64,000 nt of DNA from Caenorhabditis elegans. Taxonomy: Eukaryota > Nematoda > Chromadorea > Rhabditida > Rhabditidae. A program made the translations under genes and the position numbers. Below are positions 46,201 to 57,899 of this stretch, one piece after another. The notes under the pieces are model-generated. The model ran no database searches and had not been told where the DNA came from. It worked only from the letters and a program-made list of their open reading frames with translations. The stretch lies in the NCBI RefSeq assembly GCF_000002985.6, contig NC_003279.8, forward strand, positions 248,001 through 312,000, written 5' to 3'. Each line of letters opens with the position of its first letter. Position 1 is the stretch's first letter.

Positions 46201-49200
46201 TGTGTCTGCATTAAAAAAATCGATTTTTTTGTTGAGTATATTTATTTTTCAAACAAGCCGAAAAAATAGATCAAAACTGAAAATTTTATAAGAAAAATTT
46301 CAGTTTAAATCTAGTTTTTTTTTCAATTGGCCAACTTATAATTTATATATACTCTCAAAATCAAAAAAAAATGCACATTCTATATTACCCACAAACATCG
46401 AAAATCCGCTATTCCCTCAATTATAAAAAATGTGAGAAAATCCTCGATTCTTGGTTGCTATGAGACAGATTTCAGATTTTTCACCGGATAAACAAGACGT
46501 TATCATTACTTTTCAGTAATGCGCGTTTATTTTTCTATTCCATTTTTCGAATTTTGAGATGTTGTATTATTTAGAGAGCACGAAATTCTAAGAATGCGTA
46601 TTGCGCAACATATTTGAGGCACAAAATATCTCACAGCGAAAACTACAGTAATCCTTTAAATGGCTACTGTAGCGCTTGTGTCGATTTATGTAAATCATAT
46701 ATTCGTCGATATAATATTGAGCGAAAATTAAGAAAATAATACGAAAAGCGAAAAATTAATATCGAAAATCGAGATTCCGTAAATCGACACAAGCGCTACA
46801 GTAGTCATGTAAAGAATTACTGTAGTTTTTGCTACGAGATATTTTGCGCGTCTAATATGTTGTGCAATACGCATTCTTAGAGTTTTGTGCCTCCCGTAAT
46901 ATTATGTACAATGCGTATTTCCTCTGCATGCAAGACTAATTTCCGATTGGTCTGTAGAGGTGCAGTTGGCTGGCTGACTTTTAATACTTATGTTCCTTTA
47001 AATTTTCAAGTACGATTAGGAACCCTTTCTCTCAGAATTTCACTAGTGTACCTTAATGTTTGTCTTTTGCTACCTGAGACGATCATCAAGTCTTTTCTTT
47101 TGTTTGTATTAGATTTCGCAGTAAAATTGTGAAAAAAATTGCAAAAAATTGAGAGCAAGAGCAGAAATGTGCACTTCTCGTTGTACCACGATTTTTCGTT
47201 TTCCCACTAAATACCTATACGTATAGGATTATCCAAAGATGATCCCGGGGATCACCAGTTCTTAGTTTCCTTATCAATTTTATATTACTCGTATGCCTTC
47301 CTCGTTTTTTTTTCTAAAGCCATGAAAATCATAGGTATCGCCTCAGCGGGTCGTAGAAGGAGCACAATGTACTCGAGCTCGTCACGAAGACCGTTTCGAC
47401 GGCTGGTTCCGCTTAAAATGGTTAGAGAACTGGGTCTTGATGCGATCCTAACAAATTTTTTGAATCTCTAAATAGTCCCTATAGATCATGTAATAATATA
47501 GGTTGAACGTTTTACAGAATAAAGTTTTACAATAAACTTTATAGCATGGGTGTGTGGCAAATTTGCCGGACTTGCCGTTTTCCGAGATCGGCAAATTTGC
47601 CGAGTTTGCTGCACACATGAAAAATTTTTAATTAAGATTTTGTGCAAAAACTAATGTAGCCCCTGGTTTACACCTTTTTACGATATTCTGAGTACATTCG
47701 AAAAGGATGTTTTAAATAGATTGAATATCAAATCAAAAAAGAAAGTTGCATGAGTATTATATCTAAAAACTTTTAAAGAACACATTTTCAGGCACAAGGC
47801 CGAACGGCAACCGACTACGCGGGTCAGGACTACGATGAATGTTATGATAGGTTAGTTTCTTTTTCTATTATTTCATTCAGAATATTACGAATTAATGCTT
47901 AAAAAATTTTCAAATTAATTTTCAAATCAACCGCCTTAGCTCCACCCAGCTCTCTAGATCGCAACCCGCAATAAAGCCCATAAATCAGTGGGCAGCTGCT
48001 GCTGCTCCGTAGTGGATCAGTCTGTCGTCTCTCCGATCAGTGCGCTCTCGATGATACTCTCACATTTGACCTTTCTCGCTTTTTGTAAACTATGTGCTGG
48101 ACACGTTGAAAGTAGTATCAATTGCACTTTTCTGGGTAGTTACCGATAAAATTGCCCAGATGGAAGAGTTTTCCATAACAATTTCTCTTCCATTTTCATC
48201 TATCAGCTCTGTGGCCCCGCTCATTAGTGTTTCTCTAGCCGATGCTGTTCCAGGTTCCCATGGCAATGTGTACATGTGTGCCTAAAGTGAGCCAAAATGC
48301 TCTTTGAATTATTCATTCATCCTATGTTTTTTATTCGTCCTCACGTGACCTGCACCACACTGCGCATTAAATATTAATTGGCACTGAAGAGAGCCGCCGC
48401 TCGGGCAAATGTTTAAATTTTAAATTTAATTGATTTATACATATTTGAAAAATGAGACACTATGTTATTTTCGCCGAATTCGTTCTCTGAGCATTGCGTT
48501 CATATCTTTGCACCTATATGAACAATTAAAATAATTTGTGTGTCCGGTAACGAAAAACCCGAAATAAGTCTTGCCTATACAGGAGTTTGTGGAAAGTTTT
48601 CAAAATTTTTAATGCAAACAACGAAGGAAATTGGAGACGTAATACGATCACTAGCAATCTGAATTTCTACTTTCAAAACGTTTTTTTCATAAGAAACTCC
48701 ATTATCCAAAATCCGGCCACCTTGCTAATCCTGAGTCCATAATAGGCATTGCTAAGGCAAATCTAGGGCTTTTGGCCGATAAAAGACTTTTTGATAATAA
48801 TTTCCAAGCTTAAACCTTATTCATATTACTTTTAGTAATCCTATAAGTTTTGTTTGCAGTGGTTCAGAATTGCCGAACATTCCAAGTTTTTTGATAAAGG
48901 TTTTACATATATGTTGAGCTTAAAAAATAAACTCAAAAAAATTAACAATTAGTTCATACGTTATTAATTTCAACGAGTTTTAGTGTAAATATATATGTGG
49001 TCCTCTATATATTTTCCGTATTATTATTATTATTGATTCGCTCCAAAGCTTTAATTTCAGTCTCAAGACTATACTGCTCAACTGTGTTTATAGTAGTATT
49101 TTCAAACGAACAAAAAGTGACAATACAGTATACTTTAAACTAAAAAAAACTTTGTCGATGAAAGTCTATCGATCAAACTAGCGAAATCCGCCCGTTTAAT

Positions 49201-52200
49201 CCGTTTTCCCGCCACCATCACTTATTGTGTTTTCATAGAGCTTTATTTGACGGAATTTCCTTTCTTCTGATTTTTCATATTTAACCAAAACTTACTTGAA
49301 AGAATCTTAAAAGGGATTTTTACAACTCTCTGGATCAGATTTTTCGAATTGTTTCATTCGCAAAAGAAGAGCGACTCACTGCTATAAATGCAACATTCAC
49401 CACACTATCTCCACAATTTCATCTATTAATTCATACAATGACACTACAATAATCCCCACTTGCTCAGAATTTGTCTCTCCCGCGGGGGACAAATTGGAAT
49501 CAATCATTCTGTCGGTCGACCATTGAACCACCACCACACAATATGGTTCAGCGGGGGGAGGTCCAGTTTTATTGTTATTACGTATACTGCTAGGGGAACC
49601 CAATTTTCGGACCCCGCGCGGAATATTCAAATTGGAAAGAGTGTGTGTGCAAAAACTTTGTCCATCTTGTGTCCAGCAGACCAGCCAGCAGCTTCTCAAT
49701 TTCCGCTTCAACTTTCTCCACTTTCCCATGGGACAAACCTTTTGTCTTTCTTCTGGCTTCTCCTCTTACTTCTTATTCTTCTTCGTTGCCCAAATTGTGC
49801 TGGAAGAACTAGAGATGCTGAAAAGAAATAGGAAAAGAGCACGAAGACAATATTTATGTTTTGTTTTCCATGGTTCGCCTCGAGTATTTGATTAGGCTTC
49901 TCCTTGTTGTCTTCACTCGACGTCGTGTTCTCTATTTTATGTCCACTCTTGAATTCCTGGAGTTTTCAGTGCACGCATTTGTTGAGCTGTAAGAAAGCTG
50001 CAGGAGTTTCCCAGAATTTGATCGATTTACGGAGCGGAGTGTCGTACTACTTATTTCCGGATTATAAAATTCTGAGAATGCGTATTGCACACCATATTTG
50101 ACGCGCAAATTATCTCATAGCGAAAACTACAGTAATTTTTACGTTTCGAGAATCGAGCCCCCCTAAATCTACACAAGAGCTACAGTAGTAATTTAAAGAA
50201 TTACATTTCCGAACCTTTCTCATTTTTCAACAATTTTTTAACTTGCCTAGCGTAGCCGAAAATTAGCGGTAATCGCTTCAAGACCCAAAACAAGCCAATT
50301 TCATCAAATTTCAAGTAGAATTTTGTGAAAACAACCGTCACTACCATTCTGATGACCCTTTACTTCGACCGCCCAGTTCGTTAAACATTTTTGAATTTTG
50401 TTCACCTGTCTGCCACCACATATCTTTCTTCATCAAAATTCAACGTGCTGCGATCATCATCTTCATCTCTGTCTCTTCATCTCGCCCAAATTCATTTCCG
50501 TCACTGCGTCTCGTACTGATTTTTTTTCATTTGTCTCCAATCATTTAGAGGCCAAAAGACCTCCTCTCAATTTTTTTCTGTCTGTCATTGACCCCTCAGT
50601 TGCGAACCGATTCAGAGTTTACATAAACAAGCTCGCTTTGTATATAATGTTGAGTGAGCGAGAGAGTGAAAGAGAGAAGACGCAGGAAGCTAAGCGTTTC
50701 CTTTGTTTCAAGCTCTGTCAAATTGTCAATTTTCTAGCTAGAAGATTCTTATGAAGTTTTGAACATTCTAGATTTAGTTTGTTACCTACAACAGGTGAAT
50801 TTGTCTTTCTTGTCCAGAGATAAAACTTATCGTGGCCTTTTCCGAAATAGTATCAGATTTCCTTTGTACAAGGGCTTTCGTGAGGCGGTAAATCGCCTGC
50901 CTGACTTTAAGGTGACCTCCGCCTGCCTCTCGCCTCAATACGTTATGCTAAAACAAACGTGAACTTTTAAAAAAATTTAATTTTCAACAAATTGATAAAA
51001 ATTTAAAAAATTTGAAATTTACCTGCCTACCATAGAAGCCCTACCTTGTTCCACTATTGATGCGATTCATTCTATTACAAATCAATGTAACGAACTCCGA
51101 AGTTTGATAGCCCGAGGCGTTTTCCTTGTTAATTTGATATCGATTATCAGTTTGACCAACCAAACACCATCGATTTGGCTTGATTTTCAAGGAATTTATA
51201 GAATTTCGTAGAGTTTTGGACTATGTTTTGCATTTACGTTGAATGGAGAGAATTATATTTGAATAATTGAATAACTTGTTAATGGTTCAAGGATTACCCG
51301 TTCCGAAGTCTAGAAATGCCCTGGCGATGCTCCCGTCGAGAACTGTAACCGATAATCAATCAATATTGCGGGTATTAATTGGCTAATATTCATAATCCTG
51401 AAAAGTTATTTGAATAACGGCAAACTCCCAAGAAACATACCATTTCCGAGGTGTATGAGAATTTTAACAAGACCTTAGGGTACATAAGCCTATCAGTTTG
51501 AAAAACAATGTCGGAATTTGTGCTTCCATGGTAGACAGGCGCGGTTTCAGGGTCTGAAGCTTGCCTGAAGGCCAGGCAGACAGGCGTTTTAATTCCTACA
51601 TGGAAGCCCTAGAATACAGCATATACGGTACCTAAGCCAATTATCAAATTTTACTTTTAAAAATTCATTCCACAGGTGTTCCTGTTCTGCTGCATCATCG
51701 TCACACAGACACTTACACGCGCCTTTTCACTTCTCATTTCCCACTTTTTCTTCGTTTTTCTCGCTTTTTCTTCTTCTCGACACGAAGAAGTAGGATAGAT
51801 CTAGAGACGTCGAAAGCCATAATTGTTTCCGTCGGCGTCTCCACGCGCACTCGTACTGTCTACAAGTGCCACACACACACTTGAAGAAAATAGAGAGAGG
51901 TGCAGGAGGAAAAGGAGGGGACGACTTCTGAAAGTGTCGATAACTACCTCCTATTTGAGTAAAGAGTGCAAGAAATATATGTGCGTGTGTGTCTAATGAG
52001 AGGGTCTTGGAGCGATTTTTAAGCATGTACAGGCATGAATCAGGCGGCAGGTTCCAGCCAGGCTCTGAAACCGCGCCTGCATACCAGGGAAACCCAACGA
52101 TGGTTTTTCTTTGCCCGGTTGATCCCTTTCTTGGATAGTTTTAGTCTTCGTCCGTTTTTCATTCATACTCTTTTTGTAACTGTTCAAAAGTCTAGTTTCA

Positions 52201-55200
52201 TATAATCAGAAATTCGAGAAAAAGGATTTTTCGAGGCTCTGAAAAAAGATCCCAGAAGATTGTGTCTAATTCTAATTCTCTACAGAAAATGCCCAAATCG
52301 AAAATTTTTCGACAGATCCTCGTATTTCGAAATTCTGGAACATTCGGCAAAGCTGAAAATGTCACAACTTGCCAAAATGAACATTTTCGGCAAATCGGCC
52401 AATAGCTGTATTTTTCAAACTTTCGGTAAACCGGCAGTTCGCCAAAAAAAATTCGGCCATGGTCTAGACTCTAGAGTTGGGCGGCAGACAATTATTTCGG
52501 GCAAACGCAAAAATTAAAAATGGAAATTGGTGTTCGGCAAATCGACAATTCGCCGGAATTGAGAGTTTCCTGCAAATTCGGCAAACCGGCAATTTGCCGA
52601 AGGGCAACTTCTCCGAACTGACACCCCTTCCAAAAATCCGAAATTTTTTTAGCTTCACCCCCTTCCCTCCCTTCTCGTTTTCTAAAAACCGGACACACCT
52701 CTTACAATTATTACAAACACCACTACGTACGTATTAAACGTCTCTCGTAATAAGTGGGGCGCCAAAATATAATGGTTTTTGTTGTGTTTAGTTAGCCTCC
52801 TCCTCTCTACTTCTCCACCATCATCAAATCTACCACCACAATAACATTAATTCGATCATCAACTGACTACTTTTGTCTTTCAATGTGGATTTGTAGTTGT
52901 TGGTTATTTGAATTCTTAACTATATATCCATCCCTATGTTGAAAATTTGAAATTTTTGGTAAATTTGAAAGATACCAAGTTTATGTATATTATAATATAT
53001 TATAAAAATTTCCGGTAAATTGATATCCTGCAAACGGCAAACCGACAATTTGCCGGAATTGAAAATTTCCGGCAAACCGCAATTTGCCGATAATAAATTT
53101 GCCTTTATTGATTCTAGGTTTCGAAAAATTACGTGTTCCGTTTTTTTTTTGAATATTAAAATAGGAATATCAGAATTTTTTATTTTTTATTCTGCAACTT
53201 TTCAAATTATGTTCAAATTTATTATAAAACTATCGTAAGTGTGAATTTGCAATTAATTTTCTTATTGCTAGGTATCAGTTTTACTAGGGCTGTCATGTAT
53301 GTACCAAAACGCCTACCGCGCCTTCTGTCTAGTGCGGTGCGGAACCCGAAAAGTGTCGGAATCATCTTTCGCAGTATGTGGTGCTGAAACCAAGCCTTTG
53401 AGTTCTCGCCATAGTGCGGCGAGAGGCCGGCATGAGGCGGGCAGGTAGGAGGCAGGCTTCAGGAACTGTGTCGCGTCTGCCTCCCAATCCCAGAATACTT
53501 TTTTTTTCAAAAAGTTGCAATGGAAATCAGATTTTCAAACGCAACCTGTCTTCCTCTTGTACTCAACTTTTACTTGATGATAGTCGATAAAGGTGTGAAC
53601 GCGGTGAGGTGTAACCGTGTGACAATACATCATTGTATTATTCTTTTTCGCAAAAAAAAAACATTCTTTTGGGTATTATATTCTACCAATGTATCTTTCA
53701 TTTTCTCGATTGATTTTTTCTCCGGCGAAAAGAAAACAAATTGAAAAAAAACGTCAAAACATAAACATTTGGAAAATATAAAGGTGGATATAAAAACGGT
53801 TTCTTTCTTCTGGAACATTCATTTTTAACCATTTTCCTACATATTTTCACGCTAAGCCGGAGCAAAACAGAGACAGTCGAGACTGTCAAAACATGTAAAA
53901 TATACGTTTTTTGGTATACCTATTTATTAACAGGTGCTCCCTTTTCTCTAAAAGTTTAAATTTGTCGCGAAAAAATGCAAGAAATGTTTTTTTTCTAAAA
54001 ACTAAAAACTCGATCAAAAATAATAATTGGGTATTTAAATATTCCGGAATCTCCATTTTCTTCCCGTTCCTGCCCTTCCATTTTTTTCTTCCTGCACTTA
54101 CTCGAGTATTCATCCTCTTCTACTGCTGCCATAAAAGGTCTTCCGCTTCACTGAAGCCTTCTGCACAGCAGCGTATCCTCCCGCTTCATATCTCGTTGCT
54201 GAACTCCATATAGCTTGTTATAGCTCAGTTTTAGACGGATTTAGGTTCGAATTTCTGTAGGGTCTCTAGGAGTACTGTAATAAGTGATGTGTCAAAAATT
54301 TGGCCTAAACTGTCATTGCTATAGATTACGGTGATAGAAATTTGAATATGTATGAAATAGTGAAAAATCAGTAGACTGAGCCTTACTCAAATTCACATCC
54401 GTTCGAGATATTTCTGAGTTCTGAATTTCTGTTGATTGCAATTGCCGTAACTTATAGCAAGGAAAGAACAATTTGAAGCCGAATTTACGGCACAAAATTA
54501 GTTTTGGTGCTTCTAGAGCCTATTTTATAAAATATATACTTGACACGTGGCTTTTCAATATCACCATCTCAAGAAATTACCACAATCGTTTCAGGTGCGA
54601 ACAAGAGTGTGGCGAGGAGGCGTGGCGAATCGCGTGCTGCTCACGAGTCGGGAAGATCGCCATCCTTGTCATGTCAATCATTGTATTATATCTTATCATA
54701 TCAGGTTGGTTTAAATACATATTATTCAAATTTATCTGAGTTTACACAATGAATTTTCAGCATTAACGCCCTCCGAAAGCACACACAAGACGGACCTCAA
54801 CGAGCCGCGGCCTGGTATTAATTTAACAAGGTGAGAATGTTGGGAACATATTACTATTGTAGGAAATTGCTCGATAATTCCACACTTATTGAGTTCACAA
54901 TTAATTTCTACTATATTAACTGTGTTTTTGGTAAAGAAGTATCACTTTTTCCCCTCCCAACTCCGATAATTCGGCATTCCTAGAGTTTTAACACAATGTT
55001 TTACGACATACTTATGAAGAGTTGATGCAAATCGCAAAAAAAAAACAGAAAAATAACTATTTTATGAATAGTATCATTATCGTATGGTGTCGTCAAAATG
55101 TTTTGTTGTTTTAGTTTTTTTTTACTCGAAATTTTCTGAAAACACCGAATTTCATATTGAATCAAATTTCTTGATAATTTATTAGACATTTCGATTTTAC

Positions 55201-57080
55201 AGAGCCAATCAAGTACTCACCGGATTATGTGATGCCTATGAGCGAGGAGACGTTTCCGGAGACTCTTGTAATCGACTTTGCTATGATCGAAACTGGCTTG
55301 TCACTGACTTTTACGAAGGGCACAAGACTGTGGTCATAGTGAAAGATGGCGGACAGATTGCTGTCTATAAAAGCACAAAACCGTTTATGGATCAATTCGA
55401 CGAGCCGAAAGACCATCTGACGGATGCAGAGTTCTCGGATCGAGTAGTCGATATGGTGAATGATGAGCTGAGACTCGGATGGCCGAAACACTATCGACGG
55501 CATTTAATGGAGACTGTGTGGCCGACACTGTTACGGACCAAGGGAGAAGCCATGTCGAAAGCGGATCGACGATCCTTGTGGGCTTTGTTAAAGCAGCCTG
55601 AATTCATCCTGTTCCGAGTGTTACCGTTGACACGTGTCACGCCGAAGCTCATTGGGACGTGTGGACATATGTATCAGACTGAGTCACTGGTGGCGTTCAA
55701 GATGAAAGGGTATTATACGAATTTGAAGGTGGGGATTTTTTTTTAACTTGATTTTAAAAAAAAAATTTTCTCAATCCAAATTTACAGGCAAAAATCTTGG
55801 TGCATGTCATGGGAACCCTGAAGCTCTTATACGAATTTCTCGACGAACCCCTTCAATGGTGTGATGTTCGATTTGATAATCTCGGGTTATCAGCAGATTA
55901 TCCGAAAAGGTAGGTCTGCCTGTTTTTTTATTTGATTTTTTTTTCCGAAAAAATCTACATTTTCAATTATTCGAAACGTAATTCGAATAAAAGTTATTAA
56001 TGATTTTTTAAACAAAAAAATTGATGATAATCCAACCGGAAACTCAAATTTTGAAAACCCCTAAAAATCCAAATTTCTCAATTTTTCTGCAGATTCGCTC
56101 TAATGGACGGTGACATGGTGTACACGAAATCGAAATTGGATTCTCTCCTAAAAGGACGTCCGTGTGAAAGTGATAATGATTGTAAAATTGGAGACTGTGA
56201 GGCGAGATGCACTTCTAATATGGTGTGCTCGTCGAGGAGTAACGGGAATTTGGAGGTAAGCTTGAAAGTTGAAAAAGTTTGGAAAAATTGTGAAAAATCA
56301 ATAAAATCGGCAAAAAACGAGCTTTTTTCCAGATGGCCGAATTTTTCATAGTTTGCAAAAGTTCGTCCACCTGTGAAAAATTGCTAAAAAAGCAACAGCA
56401 TTGATGAATATTCATAAAAAACCAATAAATTCGACAAAAACCTTTTTGATTTTTCCAAAAATCGAAAATCACATTCTGATGTTCAAATTGAATTTTCAAA
56501 AAAAATATAGAAATTTCCTAAAAGTTTTAATTCTCAAAAAACGAACGACTGACAAAAAATTTTTAAAAAAGTGAATTTTCCGAATTTTTTCTAAAGAAAA
56601 ACTGAAAATTTGAGAATTTTCAGTCAGAAATGTGATTTTTTTTTTGATTGAAAGGAGTTTATTTTGTAGAATTTAACTTCCACTATCAGAAAAAAATTTA
56701 CCTATTTACTTTGTAATAGGAAAAAAGTTGTGAAATTGTTAGGAAAATTTTTTTCAACTTTACAATTTCCCGGACAGGCCTGTAGTTCCTTTTTTTCAAA
56801 ACGTAAAAGAAAAAATTAATTAAAAAGTTCAAACTCCTAGAATTTATACATTTATTTTGCATTCTAAAAAACAAAGTTTTTCTTGATTTTTTTGTGTAAA
56901 AATTGAAAAAAAATCCAAATTTTGTAGGTCTTCTGCGATAAACTGGTCAACAAACTGTTCGCAAATCAATGGTCCAAAAATAATAAATATTTGGTCGCAT
57001 GCCGGGATACAGGACGAAATATCACAACTCGACTCAACGAATTACGGTTAACATGGTCATGGAATCTGCCGGATGTTTAA
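43248..57080 (+). CDS. FAM69/DIPK1 family kinase-like ER membrane protein
   Basis: Eight exons in phase: 43248-43307, 47792-47850, 54595-54704, 54761-54830, 55203-55728, 55788-55909, 56093-56255 and 56928-57080; 420 aa, as in vertebrate FAM69/DIPK1. A short Cys-rich cytosolic N-terminus precedes a TM helix (about 61-77). The lumenal part has the family Cys motifs (C109, C122, C126), a SLWALLKQPEF block, and TPKLIGTCGHMYQTESL. The kinase active-site region is WCDVRFDNLG (C300-D301, N306) with LMDGD (D321) at the DFG position. CESDNDC and further cysteines follow. Family members are ER-resident proteins with atypical kinase folds; substrates are poorly known. The EF-hand-like insertion of FAM69A is not recognisable. 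ATG 43248 follows a TTTCAG acceptor with 33 bases of 5' UTR. Introns 1 (4.5 kb) and 2 (6.7 kb) are exceptional for a worm. Confidence 0.87.
44905..45060. repeat. AGGCAGGCG element copy
   Basis: CTTCCATGCAGGCG, GCCTGCCTGACTTTAAGG and ATTGATAAAAATT match the copy at 50875-51060. Confidence 0.6.
46567..46902. mobile_element. Fold-back MITE (TACGGGAACA family), complete
   Basis: Both arms with AATGCGTATTGCGCAACAT and GCGCTTGTGTCGATTTA, centred on an AT-rich loop. It lies in DIPK1 intron 1. Confidence 0.8.
47553..47615. repeat. CGGCAAAT-type minisatellite
   Basis: GGCAAATTTGCCGGACTTGCC and GATCGGCAAATTTGCCGAG blocks (shown in parts), partly palindromic. Confidence 0.6.
48000..48290. other. Unexplained balanced-composition block in DIPK1 intron 2
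   Basis: GC content is clearly higher than the surroundings, with CTGCTGCTGCTCC and GATCAGT repeats at the left. Both strands are open across the right half (61 codons minus, 63 codons plus). No domain or splice-supported exon. Could be a regulatory element, unrecognised RNA gene or old exon. Confidence 0.3.
50065..50205. repeat. Partial fold-back MITE
   Basis: Left arm (AGAATGCGTATTGCACACC, then ATAGCGAAAACTACAG) and a short return arm (ACAAGAGCTACAGTAG) only. Confidence 0.6.
50875..51060. mobile_element. AGGCAGGCG element copy with GAAGCCCTA end
   Basis: GCCTGCCTGACTTTAAGG at the left and CCTGCCTACCATAGAAGCCC at the right bound the piece. Confidence 0.6.
51525..51612. mobile_element. Short AGGCAGGCG element, inverted ends
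   Basis: GCTTCCATGGTAGACAGGCG on the left and AGACAGGCGTTTTAATTCC, ending CATGGAAGCCCTAG, on the right. The outer ends are inverted (GCTTCCATG, CATGGAAGC). Confidence 0.6.
52020..52110. repeat. AGGCAGGCG element fragment
   Basis: CAGGCGGCAGGTTCCAGCC and CTCTGAAACCGCGCCTGC relate it to the 51525 copy. Confidence 0.5.
52330..52605. repeat. CGGCAAAT-type minisatellite
   Basis: Multiple CGGCAAATCGGC, AAACCGGCAA and ATTTGCCGA units spaced by AT-rich sequence. Confidence 0.65.
53010..53095. repeat. CGGCAAAT-type minisatellite
   Basis: TTTCCGG, AACGGCAAACCG and CAATTTGCCGGAATTG units. Confidence 0.65.
53283..53500. mobile_element. AGGCAGGCG element, long copy
   Basis: AGGGCTGTCATG start, GGAACCCGAAAAGTGTCGG interior, and GGCGGGCAGGTAGGAGGC near the right. 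Homologous to 26735-26965. Confidence 0.65.
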
Positions 57081-57644
57081 AGGAATCTAGCTCAATTCTT
57101 TCTTTTTTTTTCTTCTACTCCATGTGTCAAAAAATCCCCGTGTCTTATAATTTTCTGGTGCTTTTTTCCATATTTTCCTTTTTTTGTGTTCTGGCTCATT
57201 TTTCCATGGCTCACAGAGCCCGAAAGCTTAGGATTTTGAAATTTTATTCGTTTTTTTCTCATAATTCTGTCATCATTTTTTGCTCTGCATCATCATCATC
57301 ATCGTCAACATCATCGCGTTTTATTATGGGTTCATGTATTATTACACTTTCCTCGAAAAAAAATTTTGACGAACGTGTAATATGTTTCACCTTGTCTCAT
57401 TTGTACCTCGTTCATTGTTACGGGTTTGAAGTTTTAAAACTCTGAATTTATATGAAGAATTTTAATTTAAAAAAAAACTTTGTTTCCTTTTTTGAATTTT
57501 TACAGACAAATTTTTGGCTTGAAAACTGAAAAACCCTGACTAAACTTACTATTTATGTGTTGGGTATCAACGTGTATTGACCCACGACGTGGCTAAGAAG
57601 ATCGTACAACGTGAACTCTATGAACTAACTTATTTATTCCTTAG

Positions 57645-57680
57645 TTTAGTAATGTAATAAACTACTCGTCTTCTCCTCCT
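57645..57680 (+). repeat. 36-bp segment, copy 1 (contains an AATAAA)
   Basis: Identical over 36 bp to 59963-59998. It starts TTTAGTAATGTAATAAACTA and ends TCTTCTCCTCCT. The AATAAA (57656-57661) may be the DIPK1 poly(A) signal, about 575 nt past the stop. Confidence 0.85.
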
Positions 57681-57823
57681 CGTCTCGCCTTCGAATACAC
57701 AACATTATGAAAAGAGTTTTTCTTAAGATAAAAAATGTTCTAAAAAATCGATGGCCGAGTTTCCTATTTACGCGGCCACAAGACCAGTAAAAAAGTGTTA
57801 ACACAAGTGCGAAAACTAGAACA

Positions 57824-57829
57824 TTTATT
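57824..57829 (-). terminator. Poly(A) signal of gamma-glutamyltransferase gene
   Basis: AATAAA on the minus strand, 71 nt past the TGA stop. Confidence 0.6.
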
Positions 57830-57899
57830 TTCAAATTTCACCCGATTTCTACAAAAAATCAACAAAAAAGTCACAAAATTTAAAATATGAACATAATAA

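Larger units (their letters stand above)
43308..47791. other. DIPK1 intron 1, repeat-bearing
   Basis: AT-rich intron with a GGCCTAG motif near 44520-44560, an AGGCAGGCG element near 44905-45060, a fold-back MITE (46567-46902) and a CGGCAAAT minisatellite (47553-47615). No nested gene recognised. Confidence 0.5.
47851..54594. other. DIPK1 intron 2, 6.7 kb
   Basis: Contains a distinct less AT-rich block (48000-48290), four AGGCAGGCG element pieces, CGGCAAAT repeats and half of a MITE (50065-50205). Open frames at 49397-49895 and 50398-50754 lack domains and are low-complexity. Confidence 0.5.

Noticed and set aside
49397..49895. Overlapping open frames in DIPK1 intron 2
   Set aside because: Both strands open by chance in a less AT-rich patch; no domain and no conserved motif.
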